Made by a program: the position numbers and the translations under genes. DNA of 64,000 nt from JAGXLC01 sp964585385 (GTDB lineage Bacteria > Bacteroidota > Bacteroidia > Bacteroidales > UBA12077), in the NCBI GenBank assembly GCA_964585385.1, contig CAZPDP010000011.1, positions 1-64,000 on the forward strand, read 5' to 3'. Shown one piece after another: positions 1 through 9,621 of the stretch. The first letter of the stretch is position 1. Every line of letters begins with the position of its first letter. Under the pieces are notes generated by a model, which was not told the origin of the DNA, did no database searches, and saw nothing but the letters and a program-made list of their open reading frames with translations.

Positions 1-1237
1 GATAAGTAATAGCGCCTCCGACGGAATAAGATACATATTTTTTTGAAGAATTGTATAAAATGCTTCTGATAACTACATTAAAATCATAATCTCTTTCCGG
101 CGAAAAATAGCCAACGGCGCCGGAATACAATCCGCGTTTGGTTTTTTCATATTGTTCGATTAGCTGCATGGCCCTGACTTTAGGAGCACCTGTCATCGAA
201 CCCATTGGAAAACAGTTTTTGAGGCATTCCAGGTAATCCTTCTGCTCAATTTCGCAAGATATGGTAGATATCATCTGATGAACCTGCTCAAAAGAGTATA
301 TACCATAAAGTTCATCCACATGAACAGATTCCGGTTTTGCTGTGCGTGATAGATCATTTCTCACCAAATCCACGATCATTACATTCTCCGCCCTTTCTTT
401 TTTATCATAATAAAGCCGATCTTTCAACATTTTATCCTCTTTCTTATTTCTTCCTCTTCTGCTTGTTCCTTTTATGGGCTGTGAAATAACCCGGCTCCCG
501 TTCTTTCTGAGAAAACGCTCCGGACTGGAAGATAACAGGAATTTATCGTTTAATTTGAAGAAGGATGCGAATGGACTGGGTGATAAACCGGAAAGTTTCC
601 TGTAAATGGAATACGGATCGATTTCAGCCCATGCATAAAATTCCTGGCAAAAATTGATTTCATAAACATCCCCGCGCTTTATGTGACTACGTAATTTCTG
701 AATGGTTTCCAGATATTCCTCCCTGGAAAATCGGCTTTCTATGCTAACAGGTAAACCTTCCGCGGTTAAATCTTCAATAATTCTTTGGTTTGAAATCTGA
801 TTGAGCAACTCATAAACCTGACTTTCTGAGGCGAATTCAGGAAGAAATTGTATTTCGGCTTGTTTTTGAAAGGATAAAACAACGAATTCAGGCTGAAAAA
901 AATACAACCCGGGAAAATCAATCTCATCAATGTTTTCCGAAGACAAATCCTCAAGTTCATTTTTGAGATCGTATCCAAAAAATCCAAAAATCCAGTCCTG
1001 TTTCTTTTCGAGGAAGTCGGAAATTTGAGCAAAACCACTATGCTCCGCTGAGGTAATGGAATCTATCTGTCCGAATGCGGCTATAAAGTCAAAGGTATAA
1101 GTTTGTTTTTCCGGGTATTTTTCCGTAAAATCATTGCTGTCTAAAAGTATAAAATCCTCCTTTTCCCTGGCCCACTCGAGTAATTGTTTCTTATAATGGG
1201 AAGTATCTTCTATGTCAATTGTAATTTTCTTTCGCAT
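1..1237 (-). CDS. pabB: aminodeoxychorismate synthase component I, partial (C-terminus beyond window)
   Basis: Converts chorismate plus ammonia to aminodeoxychorismate for folate synthesis. Reading the minus strand from the ATG at 1237 gives about 412 uninterrupted codons running off the left edge. The chorismate-binding domain is clear: PIKGT at about residues 254-258, then a VDLVRNDLSR block and GSMTGAPK at about 345-352. The lysine in PIKGT is the PabB signature; the TrpE of this window has PIAGT at that place, so the two paralogues can be told apart. The start lies 24 nt after the outer-membrane protein gene on the same strand, so the two may be co-transcribed. No glutaminase partner (pabA) or lyase (pabC) is visible here. 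Only the extreme C-terminus is missing. Confidence 0.92.
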   Translation of the reverse strand, partial: MRKKITIDIEDTSHYKKQLLEWAREKEDFILLDSNDFTEKYPEKQTYTFDFIAAFGQIDSITSAEHSGFAQISDFLEKKQDWIFGFFGYDLKNELEDLSSENIDEIDFPGLYFFQPEFVVLSFQKQAEIQFLPEFASESQVYELLNQISNQRIIEDLTAEGLPVSIESRFSREEYLETIQKLRSHIKRGDVYEINFCQEFYAWAEIDPYSIYRKLSGLSPSPFASFFKLNDKFLLSSSPERFLRKNGSRVISQPIKGTSRRGRNKKEDKMLKDRLYYDKKERAENVMIVDLVRNDLSRTAKPESVHVDELYGIYSFEQVHQMISTISCEIEQKDYLECLKNCFPMGSMTGAPKVRAMQLIEQYEKTKRGLYSGAVGYFSPERDYDFNVVIRSILYNSSKKYVSYSVGGAITY

Positions 1238-1261
1238 AATGCAAAAATAAAAAAAGCATTC

Positions 1262-3271
1262 CTAAAAATTTATAGTTCCGGGAGCTGTTGGGGTGTATCG
1301 CTCGGGCTCCAATGTTTTTTCACCCGACATTTTAAACAACAAACTGTTACCAAAAGACAAATCAGGATAATATCCTAACCGAATCTGGAAAGTCTGAAAA
1401 ACAAGGTTCTCATTTCGCACCCGGAAACCCAGGCCAAAACCACTGTGGAGAGGATTTTTAAAGATTAGTTTGCTTTCCGGCCCTATAAAGCCAAAATCCA
1501 TGAAACCATATACGGCAAAACGAAATCCATAGTAAAACAGGTTGGTAAATCCTACGGTCTCTAGTTTTAAAACCAGTTTCTTGTCTCCAAAAAGGTTGCT
1601 TTCATCAAAACCCCTGATATCTTTTCGCCTGTCGAACCTGATGTATTCATCACTAAACCTATTGATGCCATATTTATATTGAAGGTTCACGAATTGCCTC
1701 AGTTTCAAATTATCAATCTCAAACAATTTACTGATATAACTTGATCTAAAGTTCAAAACCCCTTGTTCGAAGCTGCCATCATAAATAAATCCTCCGAAAT
1801 TCAGACTGTTGGATAGATACCCGAAGTTAGGGTAATAATTCCCGTGTTTCAGGTTAATACCGGAGTAGAAACGTCGAAAAAATTCATCGGCTTCCCAGCC
1901 AAAGGTGTAACCAAGCAAATCACCGACAGGGATATCCTCTGTTTGCCCAAATCCGTAAATTAAGGCAGTTTTATAAAAATTCTGCCGTGAAAAACTGACA
2001 TTGGCAAGAAATAGGTGGTTGTTATGATAGTGATAATTATACCTTTCACTAACCTCCGGACCCTCGAAAAACTTATTCCTGTTATACCTTGCAGACAGAA
2101 CCAGCCTGTTCCGATCCTTAAAATCCCCTTTTTGTGAACTTATTGGAAAACCATAACCGATCCATGCATCATGTTCCACATAGTTCAGTGGCACATTGAG
2201 AAGCATAGTATCTTCCTTCCTGATGTTCTGCACCGTTTCTCTTTTATATGCTGTAACTCCTCCAACCCACCGGGTTTTGTATGAATAAAATTCACGAGAG
2301 AAATGCATTCCGTAACTAAAATTTTCGAATGCATCAAGGTAAAAAAACCTTGCATCTATAAATGACCCCATTAAGTTATTGAGTTTATAGGATGTTTGAT
2401 ATCCAAAATTCTCCTGTGTTAAATAGTCAAACATCAAATCAGCCTGAAACCGGTGACCGATACCAAAAATGTTGTTATCAAACAACCTAATCTCTCCTGA
2501 ATTAATACTTTTCAAATCCACATTATATCCTTTAGACCAAACATCCTGGGTAATAACTATTACATCAACCTTTTGTGAATCCTTTTGGGTATTCACAAGA
2601 ATTCTGGCATCTTTGATATACTGCAGGTTCCTTAACACCCTTTCATTATCAGCCAGCAAAAGGGGATCAAGGCTATCCCCTTTTTCGAATAGCAGATTTT
2701 CATGGATGATTTCTTTTTTGGTAAAAATATGCATCCAGTTAGCAAAATCTTTATACCACGAAACATTGAGAGAAACGGTATCATCTACAGCAGTTCCAAA
2801 AACATTCAACTGCCTGATGATAACATTGTCAATTTCCTTACCTCTGTATTGTAAAAAAGGATTTTCTATATCATTGACTTTATCGTTTTCTAATAATTTC
2901 GATTCCCTCGTAGGAACAATTAGAAAATCATGAATGGTTTGCAGCAAATAGTGTCGCCCTGCCTTATATCTGAGGGAGTCATAAAATTGGTCCGTATGTC
3001 GGGCATCTTCAGGGTTAACCATGAATATGACTGGTTTTTGGCCTTTTCTGTCTTTTTCATCAGGAAGGGAATCGGAAACAGGAAGGGAATCAGATAAAAT
3101 GTAGTAAATTTTGGAATAATCAGAGGAAGTCCCCTGGGAATAAGTCATATCTATTGACAAACAAAAAGCGCCAATCACTAATAGCAAAATTTTAATTAGC
3201 CTAAAGTTAGGAAAGAAGTGCACTGCCAAAAAACTTCTCAGGTTCGCAAGTAAATACGATCTCTTTCGCAT
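1262..3271 (-). CDS. BamA/TamA-like outer-membrane beta-barrel protein
   Basis: This 669-residue protein starts with a basic stretch and a hydrophobic segment ending near a SQG site at about residue 46, a plausible signal peptide. A region at about 140-255 (DNVIIRQLNVFG, then VLRNLQYIKDARILV) looks like POTRA-type repeats. The rest is rich in alternating aromatic and polar strands (FGYQTSYKLNN, GYGFPISSQKGDF), as in surface-antigen/BamA barrels, and it ends with a phenylalanine-terminated strand. I infer an outer-membrane assembly or export role; the substrate is unknown. The essential BamA is usually longer (about 800 residues) with five POTRA domains, so this is more likely an accessory Omp85-family member. 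Confidence 0.68.
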   Translation of the reverse strand: MRKRSYLLANLRSFLAVHFFPNFRLIKILLLVIGAFCLSIDMTYSQGTSSDYSKIYYILSDSLPVSDSLPDEKDRKGQKPVIFMVNPEDARHTDQFYDSLRYKAGRHYLLQTIHDFLIVPTRESKLLENDKVNDIENPFLQYRGKEIDNVIIRQLNVFGTAVDDTVSLNVSWYKDFANWMHIFTKKEIIHENLLFEKGDSLDPLLLADNERVLRNLQYIKDARILVNTQKDSQKVDVIVITQDVWSKGYNVDLKSINSGEIRLFDNNIFGIGHRFQADLMFDYLTQENFGYQTSYKLNNLMGSFIDARFFYLDAFENFSYGMHFSREFYSYKTRWVGGVTAYKRETVQNIRKEDTMLLNVPLNYVEHDAWIGYGFPISSQKGDFKDRNRLVLSARYNRNKFFEGPEVSERYNYHYHNNHLFLANVSFSRQNFYKTALIYGFGQTEDIPVGDLLGYTFGWEADEFFRRFYSGINLKHGNYYPNFGYLSNSLNFGGFIYDGSFEQGVLNFRSSYISKLFEIDNLKLRQFVNLQYKYGINRFSDEYIRFDRRKDIRGFDESNLFGDKKLVLKLETVGFTNLFYYGFRFAVYGFMDFGFIGPESKLIFKNPLHSGFGLGFRVRNENLVFQTFQIRLGYYPDLSFGNSLLFKMSGEKTLEPERYTPTAPGTINF

Positions 3272-3350
3272 AGGACTTTGTTCCAGCAGGATTTAATACA
3301 AAAATAAACATAATCTAATCACAATCCATTAAAATTCTAATTTACAAATA

Positions 3351-3380
3351 AAAAAAGCCTGCCGGATACCGACAGGCTTT
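3351..3380 (-). terminator. rho-independent terminator after the M49-like peptidase
   Basis: On the minus strand an AAGCCTG/CAGGCTT stem with inner GC pairs is followed by a run of seven T. It lies just downstream of the minus-strand peptidase gene that ends at 3431 and before the start of the next minus gene. Confidence 0.75.
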
Positions 3381-3430
3381 ATACCGAATAATTCATGAAT
3401 TATTCCTATCTCCGATAAATAGCAAAAAAT

Positions 3431-5095
3431 CTATTCGATGCCAAGAACATCTTTTCCTTGCTTAAATCTTATGTCTCTGGGTATACCTTCTTTTGTAAGT
3501 CTATCCAGGTCTTTTTGCAGTTGGTCTTCTATTACACTCTTTTCGTCAACCATCTTTTTAGCTGCATCATAATTTCCATCACCCTGCATTGTGAGGATTT
3601 TGTTTCCAAGAGTATTCATCGCTTCGGTCATCTTTTCAAAATCTACTTTATATGTTCCGGTTTCTGAATCTCTTGTAAACGCTCCCATTTCTTTGAAATA
3701 ATTGAAACGCATCATATTGGCTTTACCATGAGAACTGGCTGCACCAAAACGAATGGAACGGAAGATGCTTGCCATAAAGGTTACATAATTATCCTTTATT
3801 TCTTTATCTTCCAATTCATCCATGTCAGCAAGTTGCTTAACCAGAAATAAGCCCAGAATATCTGCTTTGCTTTCTTCCACCGGACTGTAATATTCTTTTA
3901 ATGCCTTTCTTACAGTACCTTTTCCGTTAATGGTTTCCTTTATTCCAAGTCCGTGAGCTACTTCATGAAACATGGTATTTTCAAAGAAAGCATCAAACTT
4001 GATGTATTTTCTTTGAGATTCATCTATAAGAACATCGCTTATAGGAACCAGGATCTTTTCAAATTTATAACGCATTGCGTTCTTTAACTGAAGTTTACGG
4101 CTTCCTTTTTCAACATGTACTCGTTCATCATTAGGCAGGTTAATAGCTATTGTTTTACTTCCTGCATTACAATCACCTGCATAAAAAACAGCTTCGTATA
4201 CTCCCAGGTCTGAATCGCTACCAGGTTTTTCCTGTTTATATTTGTCTTCTACAGGCAGACTTTTCTGCAGTTCTGGCAACAATGCGCTAAATTTTGTGAG
4301 TTTTTTCGTCCATTCATGGTCTTTTACAAGTATAAAAGCCTCATGAGCAGCTTTGTACCCATAAAGATTGTCTTCATAATTTTCAATCGGACCTACCACA
4401 AAATCGATATCATTATTTTTCACATCCATCCAGGCCATATCAGAATCCAGATACTTATCGTTAAGCAGTGCTTCTGCTCTTAAATTGAGATATTTTTCAA
4501 AGGTTTTATTATCTGCCAGCTCAGCAGCTTTTTTCAGGAGATCTGCAGCTTTTTGTGTTTTTTCTTCGTAAGCTTCATGATAAGGTATTGTCATTAAGTT
4601 GCCTTCCTCATCTCTTCTGATTAACGTATAAAGGCTTGTTTTATCTTCTGCTTCGAATTTTTCAAACTCTTCTTTGGTCATATCTTCCGGGTAGAAGTTT
4701 GCACCGGCTGGCTTTTCTCCGTATCCTTTAACAAAAGGCTTATTCTCTTTCAACCTTTCCCAGGGCCCGTAATTGATTTTTACAAAAGCCTTCAGGCTTT
4801 CGTTCTCAATCTTATTCATCAACTCTTCTTTCTCTCCAAATGCCTGCTTCCAGAAAATATCATCCATAATACTTGCTGCATCAAAAAGATGAGATACCAT
4901 CTTTTTTTGGTTTTCAGAGAGGTGGCTGATGTCTGCTTTAAGCTCAACTTCAACAAACTCATCCACTTTCTTCTGAACCTCGCTCACTGGAATTTTTGCC
5001 ATGCTATCTTCGTTTTCTTTTTTTGGCTGATTACATCCGGCCAAAATGGCAAAAACCAATAATAAATTCAGTACACTAAATAATTTGTTTCGCAT
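3431..5095 (-). CDS. M49-like (dipeptidyl-peptidase III-related) zinc peptidase lipoprotein
   Basis: The 554-residue product begins with a lipoprotein signal ending in LAGC at about residue 21, so it is probably anchored in a cell-envelope membrane. The zinc site is HEVAH at about 375-379, with a second ligand motif EESKAD about 30 residues later. This matches the HExxxH...EExRA arrangement of the M49/DPP III clan, except that the first motif has HExxH spacing. Upstream acidic and lysine-rich sequence is largely helical, as in that family. I infer peptide hydrolysis in the periplasm; the substrate is unknown. It is flanked by its own terminator and a 215-bp AT-rich spacer, so it is probably monocistronic. 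Confidence 0.7.
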   Translation of the reverse strand: MRNKLFSVLNLLLVFAILAGCNQPKKENEDSMAKIPVSEVQKKVDEFVEVELKADISHLSENQKKMVSHLFDAASIMDDIFWKQAFGEKEELMNKIENESLKAFVKINYGPWERLKENKPFVKGYGEKPAGANFYPEDMTKEEFEKFEAEDKTSLYTLIRRDEEGNLMTIPYHEAYEEKTQKAADLLKKAAELADNKTFEKYLNLRAEALLNDKYLDSDMAWMDVKNNDIDFVVGPIENYEDNLYGYKAAHEAFILVKDHEWTKKLTKFSALLPELQKSLPVEDKYKQEKPGSDSDLGVYEAVFYAGDCNAGSKTIAINLPNDERVHVEKGSRKLQLKNAMRYKFEKILVPISDVLIDESQRKYIKFDAFFENTMFHEVAHGLGIKETINGKGTVRKALKEYYSPVEESKADILGLFLVKQLADMDELEDKEIKDNYVTFMASIFRSIRFGAASSHGKANMMRFNYFKEMGAFTRDSETGTYKVDFEKMTEAMNTLGNKILTMQGDGNYDAAKKMVDEKSVIEDQLQKDLDRLTKEGIPRDIRFKQGKDVLGIE

Positions 5096-5310
5096 AGTTG
5101 TAATTTTTAAAGTTTTGTGGTTAAACCATATGATTTCTGTTACATCATAAAATTGCTAATTTAAACATTTTGATAAATCTTTAAAATAGCTCAGTCAACA
5201 AACAAATATACAAGATTGAATTTATTACTGTTTAGATTTTTTTAAATAATTTTATAACCATTTTAATAATATTTCGTTAGCTCAAAAGAAAGAAGAAAGA
5301 AGAGAGAAAA

Positions 5311-6780
5311 ATGGATAAGCACAAGGAAGAACAATTATTATACAGGATATCGGAACTTATCAAAGAAAATAAGGAGTTGACAAAACAACTTAAAGAACTT
5401 AATAATGAAAAATCAAAACTATCCAAAGAAAAAGAAAAACTTGAAAATGTAATTGCCCAGATTCCTTCCGAACACCTTCCCAAAGGCACAAAATATCCCA
5501 GCAAAACGCGTTCTCTCCGTTTTGACATGGTCACGGTACTTTATGCCGATGTTCAGGGTATAAAAAGAATAGCCCAGCAAAAGACTTCCACCGACATAAT
5601 GGATGAATTGGACAATATCTTCCTTGAGTTCAACAAAATTGTTAAAAAATACAAGATTGAAAAAATAAAAACCATAGGCGATGCTTATATGTGTGCGGGT
5701 GGTGTGCCTGAAAAAAACATCACCAATCCTGTGGATGTTGTGCTTGCTGCCCTTGAAATGAAGGATTATATGGTCAAGCTGAAAGAGGAATATGAATCTG
5801 AAAACCATGAATTCTGGGATTTCAGAATAGGTATTCACACTGGTGCTGTTACAGCCAATTTTCATGGGAGAAAAAAACTATCCTATGACCTCAAGGGCGA
5901 TACCGTTCATATAGCAACCCGTATAGCCTCTGCCAGCGAGTTTGAAGATGTAAATATGTCCATTATGACCTATGAACTGATAAAACAATATTTCGCCTGT
6001 GATTACAATGGCAAAATCCCGGTGAAATATGTAGGGGATATGGAAATTCTAAAGCTTAAGCGAATTAAACCTGCTTATTCAGAAGACCGGAAAATAGGTA
6101 AAATCCCGAACAACATTTTCATGAACAAATACCTGCTCCGTCAGTTCACGGATTTGCAGGAACTGATTCTGGACAAACTGGAGAAAGAACTTCCGGACTA
6201 CCTTTATTACCATAACGTCAAGCACACCATTGATGTGGTTAACCAGGTTGAACTAATTGGTTATGGCGAAGGTGTTGATGATGAAGCGATACTGCTTCTT
6301 AAAACCGCAGCTCTTTTCCACGACGCAGGACATACCATTGGATATGACAACCATGAATATTACGGCAGTCAGCTAGCCAAGGAATATTTACCTAAGTTCA
6401 GCTACCGACAGGACCAGATAGAAAAAATTGAAGACCTGATTATGTCTACCAAAATACCCCCGGATCCACAAAATACCCTGGAAAAAATCATGTGTGATGC
6501 GGATCTTGACTACCTGGGAAGAAGCGATTTCATACCTGTTTCCAACACTTTATATAAGGAACTGAAGGCCCAGGATAAAATTGGAGATATTAACGAGTGG
6601 AACAAACTACAACTCAAATTTATTTCTAAACATCAGTATTTCACAGAGACAGCTTTAAACCTTAGGGAAGTTAACAAGCAAAAACAGATTGAAAGAATCA
6701 AATCACTCATTGAGAATGGTAGCACTGAACCTGAAGAATTAAATAGCAAGCAAGGTTCATCCTCTGAGAGAAAATCCTGA
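5311..6780 (+). CDS. class III nucleotide cyclase fused to an HD phosphohydrolase domain
   Basis: The 489-residue protein has a charged coiled coil (about 1-50), a class III cyclase domain (about 70-255) and an HD domain (about 295-420). Both cyclase metal aspartates are present (LYADVQG and TIGDAY). The lysine in KTIGD and the aspartate in YDLKG are the residues that specify adenine, so cAMP is the likelier product. The transition-state asparagine of the usual GxxVNxAxR is histidine here (GDTVHIATR), while the arginine remains. The HD part has HNVKH, FHDAGH and a later CDADLDY, a complete metal site. No membrane segment is seen, so it is probably cytosolic. One chain may both make and break a nucleotide messenger, or the HD part may act on another substrate. 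Confidence 0.85.
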   Translation: MDKHKEEQLLYRISELIKENKELTKQLKELNNEKSKLSKEKEKLENVIAQIPSEHLPKGTKYPSKTRSLRFDMVTVLYADVQGIKRIAQQKTSTDIMDELDNIFLEFNKIVKKYKIEKIKTIGDAYMCAGGVPEKNITNPVDVVLAALEMKDYMVKLKEEYESENHEFWDFRIGIHTGAVTANFHGRKKLSYDLKGDTVHIATRIASASEFEDVNMSIMTYELIKQYFACDYNGKIPVKYVGDMEILKLKRIKPAYSEDRKIGKIPNNIFMNKYLLRQFTDLQELILDKLEKELPDYLYYHNVKHTIDVVNQVELIGYGEGVDDEAILLLKTAALFHDAGHTIGYDNHEYYGSQLAKEYLPKFSYRQDQIEKIEDLIMSTKIPPDPQNTLEKIMCDADLDYLGRSDFIPVSNTLYKELKAQDKIGDINEWNKLQLKFISKHQYFTETALNLREVNKQKQIERIKSLIENGSTEPEELNSKQGSSSERKS

Positions 6781-6806
6781 ATTTCCAGCTAACTTCTAAT
6801 CATAAA

Positions 6807-6847
6807 AAAGTCATAAGGCAGTCGAAATGACCTTATGATTTTTATTT
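6807..6847. terminator. bidirectional terminator between convergent genes
   Basis: An eight-base perfect stem (TCATAAGG/CCTTATGA) is flanked by A-rich and T-rich runs on either side. It sits in the 86-bp gap between the cyclase-HD gene and the convergent PorE-like gene, and can serve both. Confidence 0.65.
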
Positions 6848-6866
6848 TTTGCACTTATACACTGTA

Positions 6867-8852
6867 TTATTTTTTTATCACCTTAACTTCTGTCCGTCTG
6901 TTCAGGGCCCTTCCTTTCTCAGTTCTGTTAGGAGCTATAGGTTGAGTCTCTCCATATCCCTTATAAGTGAGTCTGTCTTCATCAATACCTTTCTCTACAA
7001 GATAATTATAAACAGACTGAGCCCGGTTTTCCGAAAGTTCTATGTTGTATTCATTGGTTCCCAGGCTGTCGGTATGGCCTGAGATTTCCAGCATAAGCGT
7101 GGGGTTTTCTTTCAACAGACCATAAAGCTTGTCAAGCTCAACTTTTGATTCGTCCTTCAGTTCGTACGAATCCAGTTCATAAAAAACGTTTCTTAAAATT
7201 ATTTTTTCACCCTCTTTAATAGGTTTCAAAGGAATATCCTTTTCAAAAGGTTCAGATGCCTCATATTTGCCTTCAAGCTGAAAATTATCCGAATAAAACA
7301 GATAACCTTTCTTTGAAACATTCATCAAATAATCGTTGTTTGAAGGGATGCTCACAAGGAACTTACCATCGTTTTTATCTGAATAGGAATCCATCAGAAG
7401 GTTTTCATTATTCAGGGAAATTAACTCAAAATGTGCTTTGAGGGGCTCATTTGTTTCTGCATCGTATACACGTCCTCTCATGTAAGAACTGGAAACAGGC
7501 TGGGCAGCCTCAGGAAGCTTAAAAGAGTATATGTCTTTTTCCATACCTTCCTCCCTGTTGCTGGAATAGAAGGCTTCAGTACCAAGAGTATTTACGATTA
7601 TTCCCACTTCGTTTTTATGTGTATTTATAGGATAGCCCAGATTTACAGGTTCAGACCACACTGAATCATTCTTTTTCCGTGATTTAAACAGGTCCAGATT
7701 GCCCATTCCCGGCCAGCCATCAGAAGCAAAATACAGGGTTTGATTATCCAGGTGTATAAACGGAGCTATATCTTCACCCGGAGTATTTATACTATCCCCA
7801 AGATTAACAGGTTTTGTCCATGTACTGTCTGATTTCAATGTAGACATCCAGATGTCTTTCTTCCCTTTGCCTCCTTTTCTCTCGCTTGCATAATAAAGTG
7901 TTCTCCCATCAGGACTAATGGATGGCTGTGACTCCCAATTGATAGTATTTACAGGAGCACCAATATTTTTTGGTTTCGTCCACTGATCGTCCTTCTTGTG
8001 AGTAACATAAATATCACATCCCCCTTTGCTGTCTTTCCTGTTGCAGGCGCTGAAATACATAGTCTTTCCATCGGCGGACAATGTCTGGGCTCCTTCGTTA
8101 TCATCCGAATTTAAAGGATCACCTAAATTCCTTGCTTGCATCCACCCTGTATCGGATTTATAACTTACAAAAAAATCTTCCTGTTCCAGAGGATTGATGG
8201 ACATCATCATTCTGCGCCTGGGTTCAGGCAACTCATCCATCTGGCGTTTCAATTCTTCCGCGTTTTCAACAGGTATCAACCTCGTAAAAACAAGTGTTTT
8301 GCCATCTGCTGAGAGGGAGGGCCAGTAATCATTGTATTGGCTGTTCACTGCATATCCAAGGTTTTCAGGCTCAAAATCCACCGGATTCTGCTTTTGGTGA
8401 ATAGCAAAATGGCAGGATTTAATTTTCATCTTAGTCTTATCTCTGAAAATAGGGCCAATACTTTCGTATTCCAGGAAAGTCCGAAAACTTTTTTTCGCTT
8501 CTTCATACCTCCCCTGATTTTGATGCAGGTATCCAATGCTGTAATAAAGCTTGGGGTAATAATCCGGATCAACTCCAATCGCTTTCCTGTAATTATCCAG
8601 GGCCTTACCAGGTTCATTCATTGCTTCATAAACCTGTCCCTTCACAATATAAGCTTCTATAAACTCATCGTCTTTATCTAAAGCTTTATTCAGAAATTCA
8701 AGAGCTTGATCATACTCTCTGATGTTGTAATTTTTCCACGCTTCGTTAAAATATTCAATGGCCTTCTTTGACTTGGTTGAATAGTCATGCTGAGCTTGAA
8801 TAATGGACGCTGAGAAAGTGGATAATACCAATAAAATAATCAGTTTTTTCAT
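6867..8852 (-). CDS. PorE-like envelope protein: TPR, PD40 propeller, regulatory-like domain, OmpA domain
   Basis: The 661-residue product has a signal peptide (cleavage near SIIQAQ), TPR repeats (about 30-140), WD40-like PD40 repeats (about 165-425, with SADGKT, SPDGRTLYYAS), a carboxypeptidase regulatory-like fold (about 455-545) and a C-terminal OmpA peptidoglycan-binding domain (SGHTDSLGTNEYN, NRRTEVKV). This order matches PorE of the type IX secretion system, a periplasmic protein linking the secretion rings to peptidoglycan. Many Bacteroidota have several paralogues, and another lies at 15176-17149, so a direct T9SS role is not certain. The gene ends at a shared bidirectional terminator and follows queE on the same strand. 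Confidence 0.82.
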   Translation of the reverse strand: MKKLIILLVLSTFSASIIQAQHDYSTKSKKAIEYFNEAWKNYNIREYDQALEFLNKALDKDDEFIEAYIVKGQVYEAMNEPGKALDNYRKAIGVDPDYYPKLYYSIGYLHQNQGRYEEAKKSFRTFLEYESIGPIFRDKTKMKIKSCHFAIHQKQNPVDFEPENLGYAVNSQYNDYWPSLSADGKTLVFTRLIPVENAEELKRQMDELPEPRRRMMMSINPLEQEDFFVSYKSDTGWMQARNLGDPLNSDDNEGAQTLSADGKTMYFSACNRKDSKGGCDIYVTHKKDDQWTKPKNIGAPVNTINWESQPSISPDGRTLYYASERKGGKGKKDIWMSTLKSDSTWTKPVNLGDSINTPGEDIAPFIHLDNQTLYFASDGWPGMGNLDLFKSRKKNDSVWSEPVNLGYPINTHKNEVGIIVNTLGTEAFYSSNREEGMEKDIYSFKLPEAAQPVSSSYMRGRVYDAETNEPLKAHFELISLNNENLLMDSYSDKNDGKFLVSIPSNNDYLMNVSKKGYLFYSDNFQLEGKYEASEPFEKDIPLKPIKEGEKIILRNVFYELDSYELKDESKVELDKLYGLLKENPTLMLEISGHTDSLGTNEYNIELSENRAQSVYNYLVEKGIDEDRLTYKGYGETQPIAPNRTEKGRALNRRTEVKVIKK

Positions 8853-8888
8853 GTTTTTGCAGGGTAAACTTGTTTCTAAAATCCAATT

Positions 8889-9518
8889 CTAAGGTATGTG
8901 CATAAATTTGTGTGCCTGGAGCGATACATTCCACCTGGGGTGCATTTTTACATACTCAACAATTTTCGGGATCATCTTCTCATATCGGCTCCATTCGGGT
9001 TGAAGATAGAGCAGGCAGTCTTTACCTACATGTTGCGATGCCTCTTCAGCCCATGCAATGTCGTCTTCTTTAAACACAATTACTTTGAGTTCATTGGCTC
9101 TCTTATAGAAAACGTTTTCCGGGGGATTATGTTTCTTGGGAGATAAACAAATCCAGTCCCAGATTCCTGTATATTCGCCAGTACCCGCTGTTTCAAGAAA
9201 AGTTTTTACCTGAAGTTGTTTAAGAGACTGACAAAGGGGGTCGAGGTTATAGGAAGAGGGCTCTCCTCCTGTTACCACAATTGACTTAGCTGCTGTATTC
9301 CTGACAGCCTCCTGAATATCCTGTATTGGAACAAGCGGATGCAGGTCTGCTCTCCAGGAAAGTTTGGTATCACACCAGTGACAACCAATATCACACCCCC
9401 CGATTCGGATAAAATAAGCAGGTTTTCCTGCATGAAATCCTTCTCCCTGAATGGTATAAAACTGCTCCACAAGCGGTAAATTCAGCCCGTCTTTATACTC
9501 TTCTCTTATCTTTCCCAT
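8889..9518 (-). CDS. queE: 7-carboxy-7-deazaguanine synthase (radical SAM)
   Basis: Catalyses ring contraction of carboxytetrahydropterin to 7-carboxy-7-deazaguanine in queuosine/preQ0 synthesis. At 209 residues it has the usual size. The radical-SAM cluster motif is C42-x3-C46-x2-C49 (GGCDIGCHWCDT), preceded by the family's YTIQGEG substrate-pocket sequence and followed by VVTGGEPS. It lies 36 nt upstream of the PorE-like gene on the same strand. QueC, QueD and QueF are not in the window. The solitary trpB before it ends with its own terminator, so queE is probably transcribed separately. Confidence 0.93.
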   Translation of the reverse strand: MGKIREEYKDGLNLPLVEQFYTIQGEGFHAGKPAYFIRIGGCDIGCHWCDTKLSWRADLHPLVPIQDIQEAVRNTAAKSIVVTGGEPSSYNLDPLCQSLKQLQVKTFLETAGTGEYTGIWDWICLSPKKHNPPENVFYKRANELKVIVFKEDDIAWAEEASQHVGKDCLLYLQPEWSRYEKMIPKIVEYVKMHPRWNVSLQAHKFMHIP

Positions 9519-9561
9519 ACCCCATTAATTTAAAGGCAAAATTAGAAGAAAATTCTTCAAG

Positions 9562-9598
9562 AAAAAAAGTCCGCCCTGATGAAAAATACAGGACGGAC
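9562..9598 (-). terminator. terminator of the solitary trpB
   Basis: Read on the minus strand, a ten-base stem (GTCCGTCCTG with CAGGGCGGAC, one G-U pair) is followed by seven T. It lies 24 nt after the trpB stop codon. Confidence 0.75.
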
Positions 9599-9621
9599 CA
9601 TTTTAAATCATCTAAATCATA

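Noticed and set aside
766..1038. A 90-codon minus-strand frame inside pabB
   Set aside because: It lies out of frame within the clear pabB coding sequence and has low-complexity composition.
2469..2933. A 154-codon plus-strand frame opposite the outer-membrane protein gene
   Set aside because: It is the complement of a well-supported coding region, with no homology signature or start signal.
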